A DNA stretch of 64,000 nt from contig DASTWL010000033.1 of NCBI GenBank assembly GCA_035765895.1, positions 99,680-163,679 of the forward strand, written 5' to 3'. The notes under the pieces were generated by a model that ran no database searches, was not told where the DNA came from, and worked only from the letters and a program-made list of their open reading frames with translations. This DNA is from Verrucomicrobiia bacterium (GTDB lineage: Bacteria > Verrucomicrobiota > Verrucomicrobiia > Limisphaerales > DSYF01). Below are positions 41,501 through 49,655 of this stretch, in pieces. Within the stretch, counting starts at the first letter, position 1, and each line of letters begins with the position of its first letter. Made by a program: the position numbers and the translations under genes.

Positions 41501-41672
41501 CGCCGCGCGGCGCGTGCTGCTGTCCACGGCCGACCTCAGCCGGGTGAAGGTCACACGGCGCGAATCGGATAACGCCCGGCCGCAGGTGTGGACCGTGGAT
41601 TGCAGCAACCCGAACCAGGCGCCCGACCTCTGGCTGCGCGATGGCGACGTGGTCGAAGTGCCCGAGAAGTGA
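38538..41672 (+). CDS. Exported TPR/ankyrin-repeat protein with SLBB/polysaccharide-export-like C-terminus
   Basis: 1,044 residues from ATG 38538 (ATG 38550 is equally possible). Residues ~9-39 come from an inserted palindromic repeat (38562-38657), and the hydrophobic core of the signal peptide (FLRLLATLFLCVLALLPLAARA) begins just after it. Next come a TPR-like unit (ALAATAIFRLGEVNRKLGKTNEAAVFY), a charged helical linker (~180-300), and about twelve ankyrin repeats between ~337 and ~755 (e.g. DGRTPLHRASDPDDPAMIALLLAHGANVNA). The last ~170 residues include LEFGDTVEIPERLHSL and DLWLRDGDVVEVPEK, resembling the soluble parts of Wza-type export proteins. Periplasmic or outer-membrane scaffold; function unknown. 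The combination of modules is unusual. Confidence 0.8.
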   Translation: MEPHMKTPNPPTPDPSQEGNCHRRASATRAPLLGGAGGGFLRLLATLFLCVLALLPLAARAATNELSTALQTGLFEEEANRNLPAAIEAYEKVAKQFDQNRALAATAIFRLGEVNRKLGKTNEAAVFYQRILREFSDQDTLAKLSQQNLAGMGIITSSKNTPATPNDLDLSDNQAKAELMWAGRIAQCEEQLATLKKLDREKLLNTLPSIHQDGQFIELLQQLNLAEQGRLTAIAKYDAGNPNVRRADALVEDLRQKVNDRADGIMTALETQLESLKAGQEATREYYAKIKSGATIAAKSASGEAPITTVPDEEEAEIRRIQAMIQNSPDLINSTSGEDKLTPLCRAAMKGQLRVAAFLLDHGADINLNSPLRLAAINGHKTMVELLLDRKAAVDARSNAGFTALYDVAGRGYKAVAEVLLAHGADVNAKADDGRTPLHRASDPDDPAMIALLLAHGANVNATDNKGKTPLITCAMNRQNARAMAALLAAKAQVDVIDNDGRTALSYAAELGQDENVKLLLAANADPNAGQANLPLLGAIKSKNAGTVEALLQAGADANRAAKVTWPIQSVGMFHPQGLDGVTPLAFAMTAPRLDVVKLLLAHKADPNGRQLGGSMPLIFAAWNDAEMMKAFLDAGANPNAEDNASEPRTPLTLATDPKVIKLLLVAGANPEARLGGGTPLINAVVRKDRAAAAALLEGGAQVNARTTDGRTPLHIAAQIHDSELIALLLAHKADVNARDNQGLTPLDYAEGKGGGNMILGGTLAIPPPGLPMPGSPISYQWSNGQGAAKPEPTPVADLLREHGGLANLPNMDRIMVSRPAANYAQAVFYKSTNDWNRFTLLDVLYNHYAPAPGAAPGNSTFQDRLRNIIAGSTAREPRFPDLRHLTIVRPSPKAGQPAARIQVNLFNATNAIDCAKDVPLEFGDTVEIPERLHSLEEAPIGLNAAELTAIAACRQGTVSLVFQSRKTPLTVGGYREAALIGSILGSDAARRVLLSTADLSRVKVTRRESDNARPQVWTVDCSNPNQAPDLWLRDGDVVEVPEK
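38562..38657. repeat. Inverted pair of GC-rich repeat units within the ankyrin-protein signal peptide
   Basis: Left unit AACCCACCCACCCCGGACCC + CTCCCAGGAGGGAAAC (38562-38596) and right unit CTCCCCTCCTGGGAGGGG + CTGGGGGTGGGTTCC (38627-38658) are inverted copies of one element, each with an internal CCCTCC/GGAGGG hairpin. The left copy matches 37361-37391. The whole palindrome is translated as the first ~40 residues of the protein. Confidence 0.8.
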
Positions 41673-41681
41673 GGTGAAATG

Positions 41682-41704
41682 CACCGCGGAGGCGCGGAGA
41701 TGCG
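41682..41704. repeat. Possible fragment of a GCGGAG-type dispersed repeat
   Basis: CACCGCGGAGGCGCGGAGA, 10 bases after the ankyrin gene stop, has the look of the ACCGCGGAGACGCGGAG repeat class seen in similar genomes. No partner arm was found, so it is only suggestive. Confidence 0.3.
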
Positions 41705-41803
41705 ATGCTGGAGCACCGACCTTTGGCCGGCTTTCGATGTGTGCGCGATTTAAGCCGGCAAAATGCCGGGGGCTCCCGCGACGCTGACGTGGGGTTTCCC
41801 AAC

Positions 41804-42724
41804 TCAGATTTGCCAGTCGGGCATATAACCTTCGCGGTCGCGCTTGTTCAGGATTTTCACGTTCGGATCCTCCTGGACGACGAGCGAATGCGGCGGGACG
41901 CTGTGGGTGAGAAACACGCTCGCGCCAATCGTGCTGTCGGCCCCAATGACGGTCTCGCCACCCACGATGGTGGCACCGGCATAAATCGTCACGCGGTCTT
42001 CGAGCGTGGGATGGCGCTTCTTGCCGCGCAACTGCTGGCCGGCGGCCAGCGAGCGCGCCACGAGCCCAACGCCCTGATACATCTTCACGTGGTTGCCGAT
42101 TTCCGACGTCTCGCCCACGACGGTGCCGGTGCAGTGGTCCACGAAGAAGTGCGTGCCGATCTGCGCCCCCGGATGCAAATCCATGCCGGTGCGGGCGTGC
42201 GCCCACTCGGTCATGATGCGCGGAATCAGCGGCACGTCGTGCCGGTAAAGCGCGTGGGCCGCGCGCTGGACGGCGATGCCCTCCACGAACGGATAAGCGA
42301 CGATCACTTCTTCGCGGCTGAGCGCCGCCGGATCGCCGTTGTAAGCCGCGTCAATGTCGGTTTGCAGCAGTTCGCGGATGGCGGGGAGCTGGCCGAGGAA
42401 TTGCAGGGTCAGCGCGTGGGCCGCCCCGTGGATTTCCTTCTTGGACAGGCCGGCCGGCGGTTTGTATTCGAGAGCTTTGACCATTTCCGCCTCCAGGCTG
42501 GTGCGGACGGTGTTCAGCAGGGTTTCCGTGTTGGCACGCAGTTCCGAGGAATGCTGCAATTGTTCGGCAAAAAAGCCAGGAAACAGCAGGCACAACAGGT
42601 CCTCAGTGATGGCGGCGATCTGCTGCTTGGACGGCAGGTTCTTGCCGTCCACGTGGTTGATGCCGCCGAGCCGCTTGTAGGAATCGACCAGCCGGTCCGT
42701 CAACTGGGCAATGGTTGGTTGCAC
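41804..42724 (-). CDS. cysE: Serine O-acetyltransferase (EpsC/CysE type)
   Basis: 306 residues. An N-terminal helical domain leads to the left-handed beta-helix hexapeptide region: GMDLHPGAQIGTHFFVDHCTG, VVGETSEIGNHVKMYQGV, HPTLEDRVTIYAGATIVGG, VIGADSTIGASVF. The catalytic His and Asp are in FFVDHCTG and the AHARTGMDLHPG loop. It transfers acetyl from acetyl-CoA to L-serine, making O-acetylserine for cysteine synthesis. The long N-terminal part (FPGFFAEQLQHSSE, TLLNTVRTSLEAEMV) is characteristic of the EpsC-like group rather than E. coli CysE. The C-terminal peptide ends in Ile (GYMPDWQI), as required for docking into cysteine synthase. No cysK gene is adjacent. Confidence 0.92.
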   Translation of the reverse strand: MQPTIAQLTDRLVDSYKRLGGINHVDGKNLPSKQQIAAITEDLLCLLFPGFFAEQLQHSSELRANTETLLNTVRTSLEAEMVKALEYKPPAGLSKKEIHGAAHALTLQFLGQLPAIRELLQTDIDAAYNGDPAALSREEVIVAYPFVEGIAVQRAAHALYRHDVPLIPRIMTEWAHARTGMDLHPGAQIGTHFFVDHCTGTVVGETSEIGNHVKMYQGVGLVARSLAAGQQLRGKKRHPTLEDRVTIYAGATIVGGETVIGADSTIGASVFLTHSVPPHSLVVQEDPNVKILNKRDREGYMPDWQI

Positions 42725-42845
42725 GCGCGCAGTATCCGGCAGGTCCCGGCGGGTGGCAAGGGCAGGACGAAGGTTGCGCCGGTTTGGGCGGGCGGCTTAG
42801 ACTGGCCGCGCGTGACCCGCGCCCGGAAACCGACCAACCCAAGCA

Positions 42846-43718
42846 ATGAAAGTCAGCGGCTTCACCTTCCTCCGCAACGGACAGAAGTTTGGCTACCCCT
42901 TTGTGCAATCCATCCGCTCCGTGCTGCCGCTGGTGGATGAATTCGTCGTGGCCCTCGGACCTTGTGACGACGCCACGGAAACGTTGGTGCGCGGCATCGG
43001 CGACCCGAAGCTCCGCATCATCCCCACACAATGGAACGAGCGCATCCGCAGTGATTACAGCGTGAAGGGTTTCGTCTATGGCCAGCAGAAGTCCATCGCG
43101 CTGTTCAACTGCACCGGCGACTGGGCTTTTTACCTCGAAGCCGACGAGGTGCTGCACGAAAACGACCTGCCGAAAATCCGCCGCGCCATGGAGCACCACC
43201 TGCCCGACGAACGCGTGGAGGCGCTGGCGTTCGACTACCTCCACTTCTACGGCAACGCGAACACGTATGCGTGGTCGCCGGGCTGGTATCGCAGCGAAGT
43301 TCGCATTTTGCGCAACACCATTCCGGCCTGGGCCTCGGAAGGGCTGTTCTTCAACGTGCTGGTGGATCACAAGCGTGCGCGTTACCCCCGCGCCGCGCAC
43401 ACGGGAGCGACGATCTATCATTATGGCTGGGTGCGCTCGAACGACGAAATGAACCTCAAGCTCAAGGCCGTGGAGAAGAACTGGAGCGCGAACGAGAAAA
43501 CGGTCCGCTACGAGGACGTGGACCCGCACATCCTGCGGCCGTTCACCGGCACGCATCCGGCCGTGATGCGCGACTGGCTGCCACGCGCCGAAGGTTTGTT
43601 CCAGGCGGACCCGAATCACCGGTTGACGTCGCGCGAGAAGAAGCATCGCCTGATGCTCAAGCTGGAAACGCTGTTCGGCTTTCGCTTCAACAAATGTCAT
43701 TACCAGCGCGTGCGCTGA
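42846..43718 (+). CDS. Glycosyltransferase, GT2-like (cluster opener)
   Basis: 290 residues. GT-A features: VSGFTFLRNGQKFGYPFVQSIRS at the N-terminus, VDEFVVALGPCDDATETL, and the acceptor/metal region DWAFYLEADEVLHENDLPKI, where ADE takes the place of the DxD. The SEVRILRNT and YPRAAHTGATIYHYGWVR stretches are conserved in GT2-like enzymes acting on LPS/teichoic glycans. It probably adds a sugar from a nucleotide donor on the cytoplasmic face of the inner membrane. It begins the plus-strand run of the LPS core locus, 43 bases before a WaaE-like GT2. Confidence 0.8.
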   Translation: MKVSGFTFLRNGQKFGYPFVQSIRSVLPLVDEFVVALGPCDDATETLVRGIGDPKLRIIPTQWNERIRSDYSVKGFVYGQQKSIALFNCTGDWAFYLEADEVLHENDLPKIRRAMEHHLPDERVEALAFDYLHFYGNANTYAWSPGWYRSEVRILRNTIPAWASEGLFFNVLVDHKRARYPRAAHTGATIYHYGWVRSNDEMNLKLKAVEKNWSANEKTVRYEDVDPHILRPFTGTHPAVMRDWLPRAEGLFQADPNHRLTSREKKHRLMLKLETLFGFRFNKCHYQRVR

Positions 43719-43761
43719 AGCCCGCCCGACGGCCCTCCCTTTCGACTCGCCACGCTGAAGG

Positions 43762-44574
43762 ATGTCCGCCACTTTCGCCGCCATGAAGCCCGCGCTTCCC
43801 CTGTCCGTTGCCATCATCACGCTCAACGAAGCAGAGCGCCTGCCGCGCTGTCTGGCGAGCGTCCAGGGGCTGGCGGCCGAGATTGTGGTGGTGGATTCCG
43901 GCTCGCAGGACCGCACGGTGGACATCGCCCGGGACGCCGGTGCGCGGGTGGAAGTTGAACCCTGGAGCGGCTACGTGGCGCAAAAGAACAAGGCGCTCGA
44001 ACGCTGCCAGCAACCATGGGTGCTGTGCCTCGACGCCGATGAGGCGCTGACACCCGAACTCGCGGCCTCCATCCGGCAGCAGTTTGCCGCCGGCGAACCG
44101 ACCGTGGCTGGTTTTGCCGTGAACCGGCGCACCTGGTATCTCGGCGCATGGATCTGGCACGCGTGGTATCCCGAATGGCGCCTGCGCCTCGTGCGGCGCG
44201 ACGGGGCGCGCTGGACCGGACTCGATCCCCATGACAAGCTGACCGTCACCGGCTCAATCGCGCGACTGCACGGGGATTTGCTGCACTATTCCTTCCGCGA
44301 CTTGAACGACCACCTCACCCGAACCATTCGTTACGCGCGCATCATGGCCGGTTCGTATGTGGCGCAGGGCAGGCAATTCAGCTGGCTCAAGTTGATCTTT
44401 TCACCGCCCGCCACGTTCCTGAAACACCTGGTCATAAAGCAGGGCTTTCGCGACGGCTGGCGCGGTTGCGTCATCGCCGGCGTCAAGGCCGTGGACACGT
44501 TTGCGAAGCAGGCGTTCCTGCTGGAAGCGGAACGCGCGCCGCAACCCGCTGATCCGGCGTCCGCGGAAAAATGA
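43762..44574 (+). CDS. Glycosyltransferase family 2, WaaE/KdtX-like
   Basis: 270 residues (ATG 43783 is an alternative start). LSVAIITLNEAERLPRCLASV and VVVDSGSQDRTVDIAR form the nucleotide-sugar site, VLCLDADEALT the DxD, and the central LGAWIWHAWYPEWRLRLVRRD and the aromatic WTG-DPHD segment are characteristic of the LPS core beta-1,4-glucosyltransferase WaaE group. A C-terminal amphipathic helix (LKLIFSPPATFLKHLVIK) anchors it at the inner membrane. Its stop overlaps the start of the next GT9 gene by 4 bases (ATGA), so the two are coupled. Predicted to glycosylate heptose/Kdo of the LPS core. Confidence 0.88.
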   Translation: MSATFAAMKPALPLSVAIITLNEAERLPRCLASVQGLAAEIVVVDSGSQDRTVDIARDAGARVEVEPWSGYVAQKNKALERCQQPWVLCLDADEALTPELAASIRQQFAAGEPTVAGFAVNRRTWYLGAWIWHAWYPEWRLRLVRRDGARWTGLDPHDKLTVTGSIARLHGDLLHYSFRDLNDHLTRTIRYARIMAGSYVAQGRQFSWLKLIFSPPATFLKHLVIKQGFRDGWRGCVIAGVKAVDTFAKQAFLLEAERAPQPADPASAEK

Positions 44575-45611
44575 AATCCGCCGTGGAGCCCCCCAAAAAA
44601 ATCCTCGCGGTGCAGTCGAAATACTTTGGCGACGCCGTGATGATGGTGCCGGCATTGCGCGCGTTGCGGGCCCGCTGGCCGGCCGCCGAACTGCACCTGT
44701 TGCTGCCCGCCGAAATCGCGCCGGTCCTGCAACACCTGCCGTGGATTAACAAGGTTTGGGCCATCCCCCGTAAACGTGGTCAAGCTGCAGCCGGTGCGAC
44801 GTGGCCCATTCTGCGGGCGCTGCGCCAGGAGCGATTTGACTGCACCGTGGACTTCAGCGGCAACGACCGCGCGGCCATTTTGACCAGGTTCTCCGGCGCT
44901 CGCCGGCGGCTGGGGCGGTTTCAATCCGGCGGCTTTTGGGGTCGCCGCTGGTGCTATCACCAGATCGGTGCACCGCCAGCCGCCGACACGCATGAATCGG
45001 TGCAATTGGTGCGCTTGTTGGCGGCGTGGGATGTGCCGCCGCCGGCTTCAATGGAACTCGAACTGCGCAGCGATCCGGCGTTGGACGCCTTCGCCCGCGA
45101 GCTGGTGCCCGGCCAGCCCGTGCTGGGCCACCTGTCCACGGGAATGCTGAAAAAAGAATGGCCGGTGGCGGCGTGGGCCGGATTGTTCCGACACGCGTCC
45201 GCGGCGGGCATTGAAATGATTTTTTCCTCGGGCGTGAGCCCGCGCGAACGCGCGTTGCTCGAAGAACTGCAACGCCTCGCGCCGGCCGCAACGATTTTGC
45301 CCGCCCTGCCGGACATCCGGCAGTTTCTGGCCGTGCTCGCCCGGGCGCGCGTGTTCGTGGGCGGTGACACGGGACCGTTGCATTTCGCAGCCGGGCTGGG
45401 CGTGCCCACGATTGCGCTGTATGGGCCGACCTCCGCCAAACGATGGGCGCCGCTGGGCCCACGCCATCGCGTGTTGCAGGGCACCGCCTGCACGTGCCCC
45501 GGCGCCCAGGGCCATTGCACCAGCATGAATCCCTGTCTGGCCGGCCTGACGGTGGACGCTGTCGCAGCCACATTGCAGACCGTTCTGACCGCGGAAGTGA
45601 AGCGGCCGTGA
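44571..45611 (+). CDS. Glycosyltransferase family 9 (heptosyltransferase-like)
   Basis: 346 residues, GT-B fold. ILAVQSKYFGDAVMMVPALRALRARWP is the N-terminal GT9 signature; VFVGGDTGPLHFAAGLGVPTIALYGPTSAKRWAP is the C-terminal ADP-heptose-binding motif. CTCPGAQGHCTSMNPCLAGL is the cysteine-rich element typical of WaaC/WaaQ relatives. It should transfer heptose (or a related sugar) to the LPS inner core. The residues HLSTGMLKKEWPVAAWAGLF form the family's helix-loop before the donor site. It is coupled to the WaaE-like gene by a 4-base overlap and converges on the GT11-like gene. Confidence 0.87.
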   Translation: MKSAVEPPKKILAVQSKYFGDAVMMVPALRALRARWPAAELHLLLPAEIAPVLQHLPWINKVWAIPRKRGQAAAGATWPILRALRQERFDCTVDFSGNDRAAILTRFSGARRRLGRFQSGGFWGRRWCYHQIGAPPAADTHESVQLVRLLAAWDVPPPASMELELRSDPALDAFARELVPGQPVLGHLSTGMLKKEWPVAAWAGLFRHASAAGIEMIFSSGVSPRERALLEELQRLAPAATILPALPDIRQFLAVLARARVFVGGDTGPLHFAAGLGVPTIALYGPTSAKRWAPLGPRHRVLQGTACTCPGAQGHCTSMNPCLAGLTVDAVAATLQTVLTAEVKRP

Positions 45612-45623
45612 CCCGGCGCCACT

Positions 45624-46556
45624 TCAGGGAACCTCCAGCAAATCGGCAACCCGAAACTGTTCCCGTTCCACGCGCGTGTTCTTGTCCCGCAAATGCAACA
45701 ACGGCTTGTTGCCGTGGAACGAGGCCCACTGCGAGAATGTGCTCAACGGTCCCAACACGTAATCACACTCGGCCAGCGCAAACAGATCGCCGACCGGAAA
45801 GCCGGGACCAAAGCCCACCTCCAGGCCGGGAAACTCCTCGCAGGCGCGCGGCTCATCGCTGCACACAAGGAAGGCCACCCGCTGGCCGGGAAACTGGCCG
45901 GCCAGCGCGCGCAGCCAGCCGGCGTATTGCGGCAGCTCAAAATAACACCGGCCATCACGCCACGTGCGGTAGTCGCCGCGCCGCACATGCACGCCCACGA
46001 CCACATCCGCCCGGGCCCGCAACGGCGCCACAGCCGCGCGGCTGGCCCGGGCCAGTTCAGGCACCGGCTGGAAGAAAGCGCGGATGGTTTCGGCGTGCCG
46101 CTGAACGGCCTGGGGAGCGCGAAAACGCCAGCCATAAACGAACACTGTCGGGGCGTTCTGCCAGCGCATCTGCAGCTCCGGCGCTTCGAGATGGGTAACG
46201 TCCTCGCCAGGGGTTTCAAACAAGGTAACGACCCGCGAACCGAACGGGGCCCATTTTGCATTGAGCACGGCGCTGGCGCGGGTGACGTGGAAGAACAGCC
46301 GCGATTTGCGAATCAACGCGGCCAGACCCGGCCAGCGGCTTAACGCGCCGGGCCGTGCCACCGGGGGAAAACGGCAATAGAGATCGCGCGCAGTGCTGGT
46401 GAACAGGTGGGCGTAGGAGTGGAAACTGACGTTGCTGATGCGGTGACCATGCTCGGCGGCGAAGGCGATGAAATTGGCGAACAGGACCAGCCGGTTTGCG
46501 AGGCGCCCGCTACGAAAGGCGATGACGAAATGTCGGGCACCGGGCGTTGAGCTCAT
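45624..46556 (-). CDS. Alpha-1,2-fucosyltransferase-like (GT11) protein
   Basis: 310 residues from ATG 46556 (MSSTPGARHFVIAF). The N-terminal RSGRLANRLVLFANFIAFAAEHGH corresponds to the G-x-LANQ-type donor loop, and VVGVHVRRGDYRTW is the H-x-RRGDY motif of GDP-fucose-dependent GT11/GT23-type fucosyltransferases. DYVLGPLSTFSQWASFHGNKPLLHL provides the C-terminal conserved STFSQWAS. No GDP-fucose synthesis genes are present in the window. Predicted to cap the outer core or O-glycan. It lies on the opposite strand between two plus-strand blocks; its 12-base convergent spacing to the GT9 gene leaves no terminator. Confidence 0.65.
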   Translation of the reverse strand: MSSTPGARHFVIAFRSGRLANRLVLFANFIAFAAEHGHRISNVSFHSYAHLFTSTARDLYCRFPPVARPGALSRWPGLAALIRKSRLFFHVTRASAVLNAKWAPFGSRVVTLFETPGEDVTHLEAPELQMRWQNAPTVFVYGWRFRAPQAVQRHAETIRAFFQPVPELARASRAAVAPLRARADVVVGVHVRRGDYRTWRDGRCYFELPQYAGWLRALAGQFPGQRVAFLVCSDEPRACEEFPGLEVGFGPGFPVGDLFALAECDYVLGPLSTFSQWASFHGNKPLLHLRDKNTRVEREQFRVADLLEVP

Positions 46557-46717
46557 GGGGAGGTTGGGCGGCGCACAGGTTGATGGCGGCACCGGCGTTC
46601 GTCGGCCCGGCCGCGCGAACACCTTACCCGGGCGCAGGCCGGGCGGGAACATCAATTCGCCGGCCGATATTGTGCTGGAGCCTCGCCCGCCAACGCCGGC
46701 ATATTCCGGGCGACCGC

Positions 46718-48532
46718 ATGATCGATTTTTTTCGCAAACTGTGGGATTTAATCCGGCCTTATCGGAGCCGGTTCGCGCTCGGGGTGGTTACGGGCATCAT
46801 CAGCGGTCTGATCGAGCCGTTGATGATTGCCACGATCACCTTCGTTTACGGCGTCATCTTCCCCTCGGCCAACGCCTCGTTTCCCGGCATGCATGCCACA
46901 TGGCTGCCGGCCTGGATCCGGCAAACGGTGACGGCGGCGCAGGAAGCCTTGACGGGCGCGGCGTCGCATCCAGGCGCGGTCATCCTGCTCGTCTCGTCCA
47001 TTCCAGTGGTGATGCTGCTGCGCGGGTTTTTTTCGTATCTGAACATCTATTGCCTGCAATGGGCGGCGGTGCGCGCCGTGACGCGGTTGCGCACCCGCCT
47101 GTTTGAGCACCTGATGAATCTCTCGGCCGGCTTCTTTCACCGCGCCAACACGGGCGAATTGATGTCGCGCATCATGAACGACACCGCGATGCTGCAAAAC
47201 CTCCTGTGCAGCAACACGGCCACGATGATCAAGGATCCGGTGACGCTGCTGAGCCTGTTCACTTACCTCATGTGGACGCAGCCGAAGCTGACGCTGCTGT
47301 CCGTTCTGGTGCTGCCGGTGTGCATCGTGCCCATCGCGATTTACAACAAAAAGTCCCGGCAATCGGGCCGCGCAATGCAGTCCCAACTGGCCGAGCTGGG
47401 CAGCGTCATGGCGGAATCGTTCACCGGCTTTCGCGTCATCAAGGCCTACAACCTGGAAACGACGGCGGTGGGCCAGTTCCAGGCCGCCGCCAGCCGGTTC
47501 ATCAGCCATTACATGCGCATCGTGCGCGCCATGGAAATCCCCGGCCCGCTGCTGGAATTCGTCGGCGCGCTGGGCGTGGCCGCCGTGCTGGTCTATCTCG
47601 CCTTGAGCGGTGGCGTGCGCACCACGTCGGCGGATTTCCTCGCCGTGCTGCTGGCGATTTATTCGATGTATCGCCCCATCAAGTCGCTCACCCGCCTCTA
47701 CAACAACCTCGAACAGGCGCGGGCCAGCAGCGAACGCGCCTTCCAACTGCTCGACACGCCGTTCAGCGTGCCGGAGCCCGCGCAACCGAAGCCGCTTCAC
47801 GCGGCGGGCGCCGCCATCGAGTTTGCCGCGGTCAGTTTCGCCTACGGCGACAAACCTGCCCTGCGCGATGTCAATCTCACCATCGCGCCGGGCCAGGTCA
47901 TGGCGCTGGTCGGGCCCAGCGGCTCGGGCAAAACGTCCCTGACCAATCTGCTGCTGCGGTTTTACGACCCGCAGCACGGCCGCATCCGCATCGGCGGCGT
48001 GGACCTCCGCGACGTGAGCAGCCGCGAACTGCGCAATCAAATGGCCGTCGTCACGCAGGAAACCATCCTGTTCAACGACACCATTCGCAACAACATCGCC
48101 CTCGGCCGGCCCGGCGCGACCGACGAGGAGATCGTCGCCGCCGCCAAACATGCCTACGCGCATGAATTCATCCTGCAAAAGGAGGGCGGCTACGAGGCGC
48201 TGGTCGGCGAAAAGGGCGTGAACCTTTCCGGCGGACAACGCCAGCGCATTGCCATCGCCCGGGCGATTTTGCGGGATGCGCCGATTCTGATTCTGGACGA
48301 GGCCACCAGCGCGCTCGACACGGAGTCGGAGCACGCCGTGCAACAGGCACTGGAGCAGTTGATGCAGGGACGCACCACCATTGTCATCGCCCACCGCCTT
48401 TCCACGATTCAAAAGGCCGATGTGATCGTGGTGTTCGAGCAGGGCCGGATTGTGGAGCGGGGCACGCACGTCGATTTGCTGCAAAGCGGCGGGCTGTATC
48501 AGCGGCTGCACGATATGACCCTGCCGGCATGA
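46718..48532 (+). CDS. msbA: ABC transporter, MsbA-like lipid A/glycan exporter
   Basis: 604 residues from ATG 46718 (MIDFFRKLWDLIRP). The transmembrane half has six helices with FHRANTGELMSRIMNDTAMLQNLL and TQPKLTLLSVLVLPVCIVPIAIY; the nucleotide-binding domain has Walker A GPSGSGKTS, Q-loop VTQETILFNDT, ABC signature LSGGQRQRIAIAR and Walker B ILILDEATSALD with the H-loop in VIAHRLSTI. MsbA flips core-lipid A across the inner membrane; a generic glycolipid flippase is possible. The surrounding LPS genes support the MsbA role. It begins 161 bases from the divergent GT11-like gene, and is followed 66 bases later by another GT9 gene. Confidence 0.87.
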   Translation: MIDFFRKLWDLIRPYRSRFALGVVTGIISGLIEPLMIATITFVYGVIFPSANASFPGMHATWLPAWIRQTVTAAQEALTGAASHPGAVILLVSSIPVVMLLRGFFSYLNIYCLQWAAVRAVTRLRTRLFEHLMNLSAGFFHRANTGELMSRIMNDTAMLQNLLCSNTATMIKDPVTLLSLFTYLMWTQPKLTLLSVLVLPVCIVPIAIYNKKSRQSGRAMQSQLAELGSVMAESFTGFRVIKAYNLETTAVGQFQAAASRFISHYMRIVRAMEIPGPLLEFVGALGVAAVLVYLALSGGVRTTSADFLAVLLAIYSMYRPIKSLTRLYNNLEQARASSERAFQLLDTPFSVPEPAQPKPLHAAGAAIEFAAVSFAYGDKPALRDVNLTIAPGQVMALVGPSGSGKTSLTNLLLRFYDPQHGRIRIGGVDLRDVSSRELRNQMAVVTQETILFNDTIRNNIALGRPGATDEEIVAAAKHAYAHEFILQKEGGYEALVGEKGVNLSGGQRQRIAIARAILRDAPILILDEATSALDTESEHAVQQALEQLMQGRTTIVIAHRLSTIQKADVIVVFEQGRIVERGTHVDLLQSGGLYQRLHDMTLPA

Positions 48533-48598
48533 TGGGGCACCACCCGGCCAAAACCCCGGCTCGACAGGGCGGGCGCCCCGCAATTAGGCTCGCGGCCC

Positions 48599-49621
48599 AT
48601 GACACACTTGGAACAACCGGCCGAGGCCAACGCGCCGGATTCCATTCTCATCGTTCGCCTCAAGTGCATGGGCGATGTGGTGATGACCCTGCCGCTGGTT
48701 CACCGTCTGCGTGACAATTTCCCCCGCGCCCGCCTGTCCTTTTTGGTTTCCAGCGAAAACGCACCGCTCTTGCAGGGGTTTGCGGACGTGGATGAAATGA
48801 TCGTTCTCAACCGCACGCCGTTCCGCCACGGCACCGTGGGCGAGATGTGGCGCGAACTGCGGACGCTGTATCGACAACTGCGACGCGGCCGGTTTGCGAT
48901 GGCGCTGGACCTGCAAGGTTACGGCGAGACGGCCGGTTTGGTGCGCCTGACGAGCGCGCCGGTGCGGTGGGGGCGGGGCCGTAATTTTCCACGCCGGTGG
49001 GCTTATACCCTGCCGCCCATGCCGGCGGTGCGGATGCATCCCGCGCAATGGAATCTTTCACTGCTGGACCACGGCGGGATTGCGCCACAGCCAGTGCGCA
49101 ACGAATTCCGCACGCCCGTCACCGCCCGTCGCGCCGCGGAGCAATTCCTCCGGCAGCACGAACTGAAGCCCGGCCAGCCGCTCCTCTTCATCCAGCCCTT
49201 CACCAGCACGCCGCAGAAGAACTGGCCGTTGCCGAACTACCTGGCCGTTGCGCACGCGGTGCGAACCCGGGGAGGGCAGGTTTTGTTTGGCGGTGGCCCG
49301 AGCGATGAAGCCCTGCTGGAGCCCGCCCGGCAGCAGGGTTTTGTGGTGGCTGCCGGCCAGCCGTTGTTGACCATGGCCGGCTTGATGCAACACGCCGCGC
49401 TCGTGCTCGGTTCGGACACCGGCCTGCTGCATCTGGCGGTCGCGCAGGGCCGGCGCGTCCTGATGCTCCTGCCGTCCGCCATGAAGGGATTGTGCCCGTT
49501 TCAACATCCTGACTGGGCTTTCCGCTGGCCCGAGGCCCGCCACGTAGCGGACATTCCCGCGGCGGCCGTGGACGCCGAAGTGAATCGGATTCTGGCGTTG
49601 GCGCAACCGGCGGCCGCGTAA
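48599..49621 (+). CDS. Glycosyltransferase family 9 (heptosyltransferase-like), second copy
   Basis: 340 residues, GT-B. ILIVRLKCMGDVVMTLPLVHRL is the GT9 N-terminal signature and AALVLGSDTGLLHLAVAQGRRVLMLLPSAMKGLCPF the donor-binding part. FIQPFTSTPQKNWPLPNYLAVAHAV replaces the usual (P)GS..K-W-.. loop. It lacks the cysteine-rich CxPC element of WaaF and of the gene at 44571, so it may add a different sugar or act at another core position (WaaQ-like). Same strand and 66 bases downstream of msbA, hence probably cotranscribed. It converges on the GT2 gene at 49656. Confidence 0.85.
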   Translation: MTHLEQPAEANAPDSILIVRLKCMGDVVMTLPLVHRLRDNFPRARLSFLVSSENAPLLQGFADVDEMIVLNRTPFRHGTVGEMWRELRTLYRQLRRGRFAMALDLQGYGETAGLVRLTSAPVRWGRGRNFPRRWAYTLPPMPAVRMHPAQWNLSLLDHGGIAPQPVRNEFRTPVTARRAAEQFLRQHELKPGQPLLFIQPFTSTPQKNWPLPNYLAVAHAVRTRGGQVLFGGGPSDEALLEPARQQGFVVAAGQPLLTMAGLMQHAALVLGSDTGLLHLAVAQGRRVLMLLPSAMKGLCPFQHPDWAFRWPEARHVADIPAAAVDAEVNRILALAQPAAA

Positions 49622-49655
49622 CACCGCCGGAATGGCGCAGGTCTGCCGCCAGGCA

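Noticed and set aside
46748..48583. Long minus-strand open frame (611 codons) opposite msbA
   Set aside because: Antisense to a gene with all ABC motifs; translation is His/Arg/Gln-rich with no motifs.
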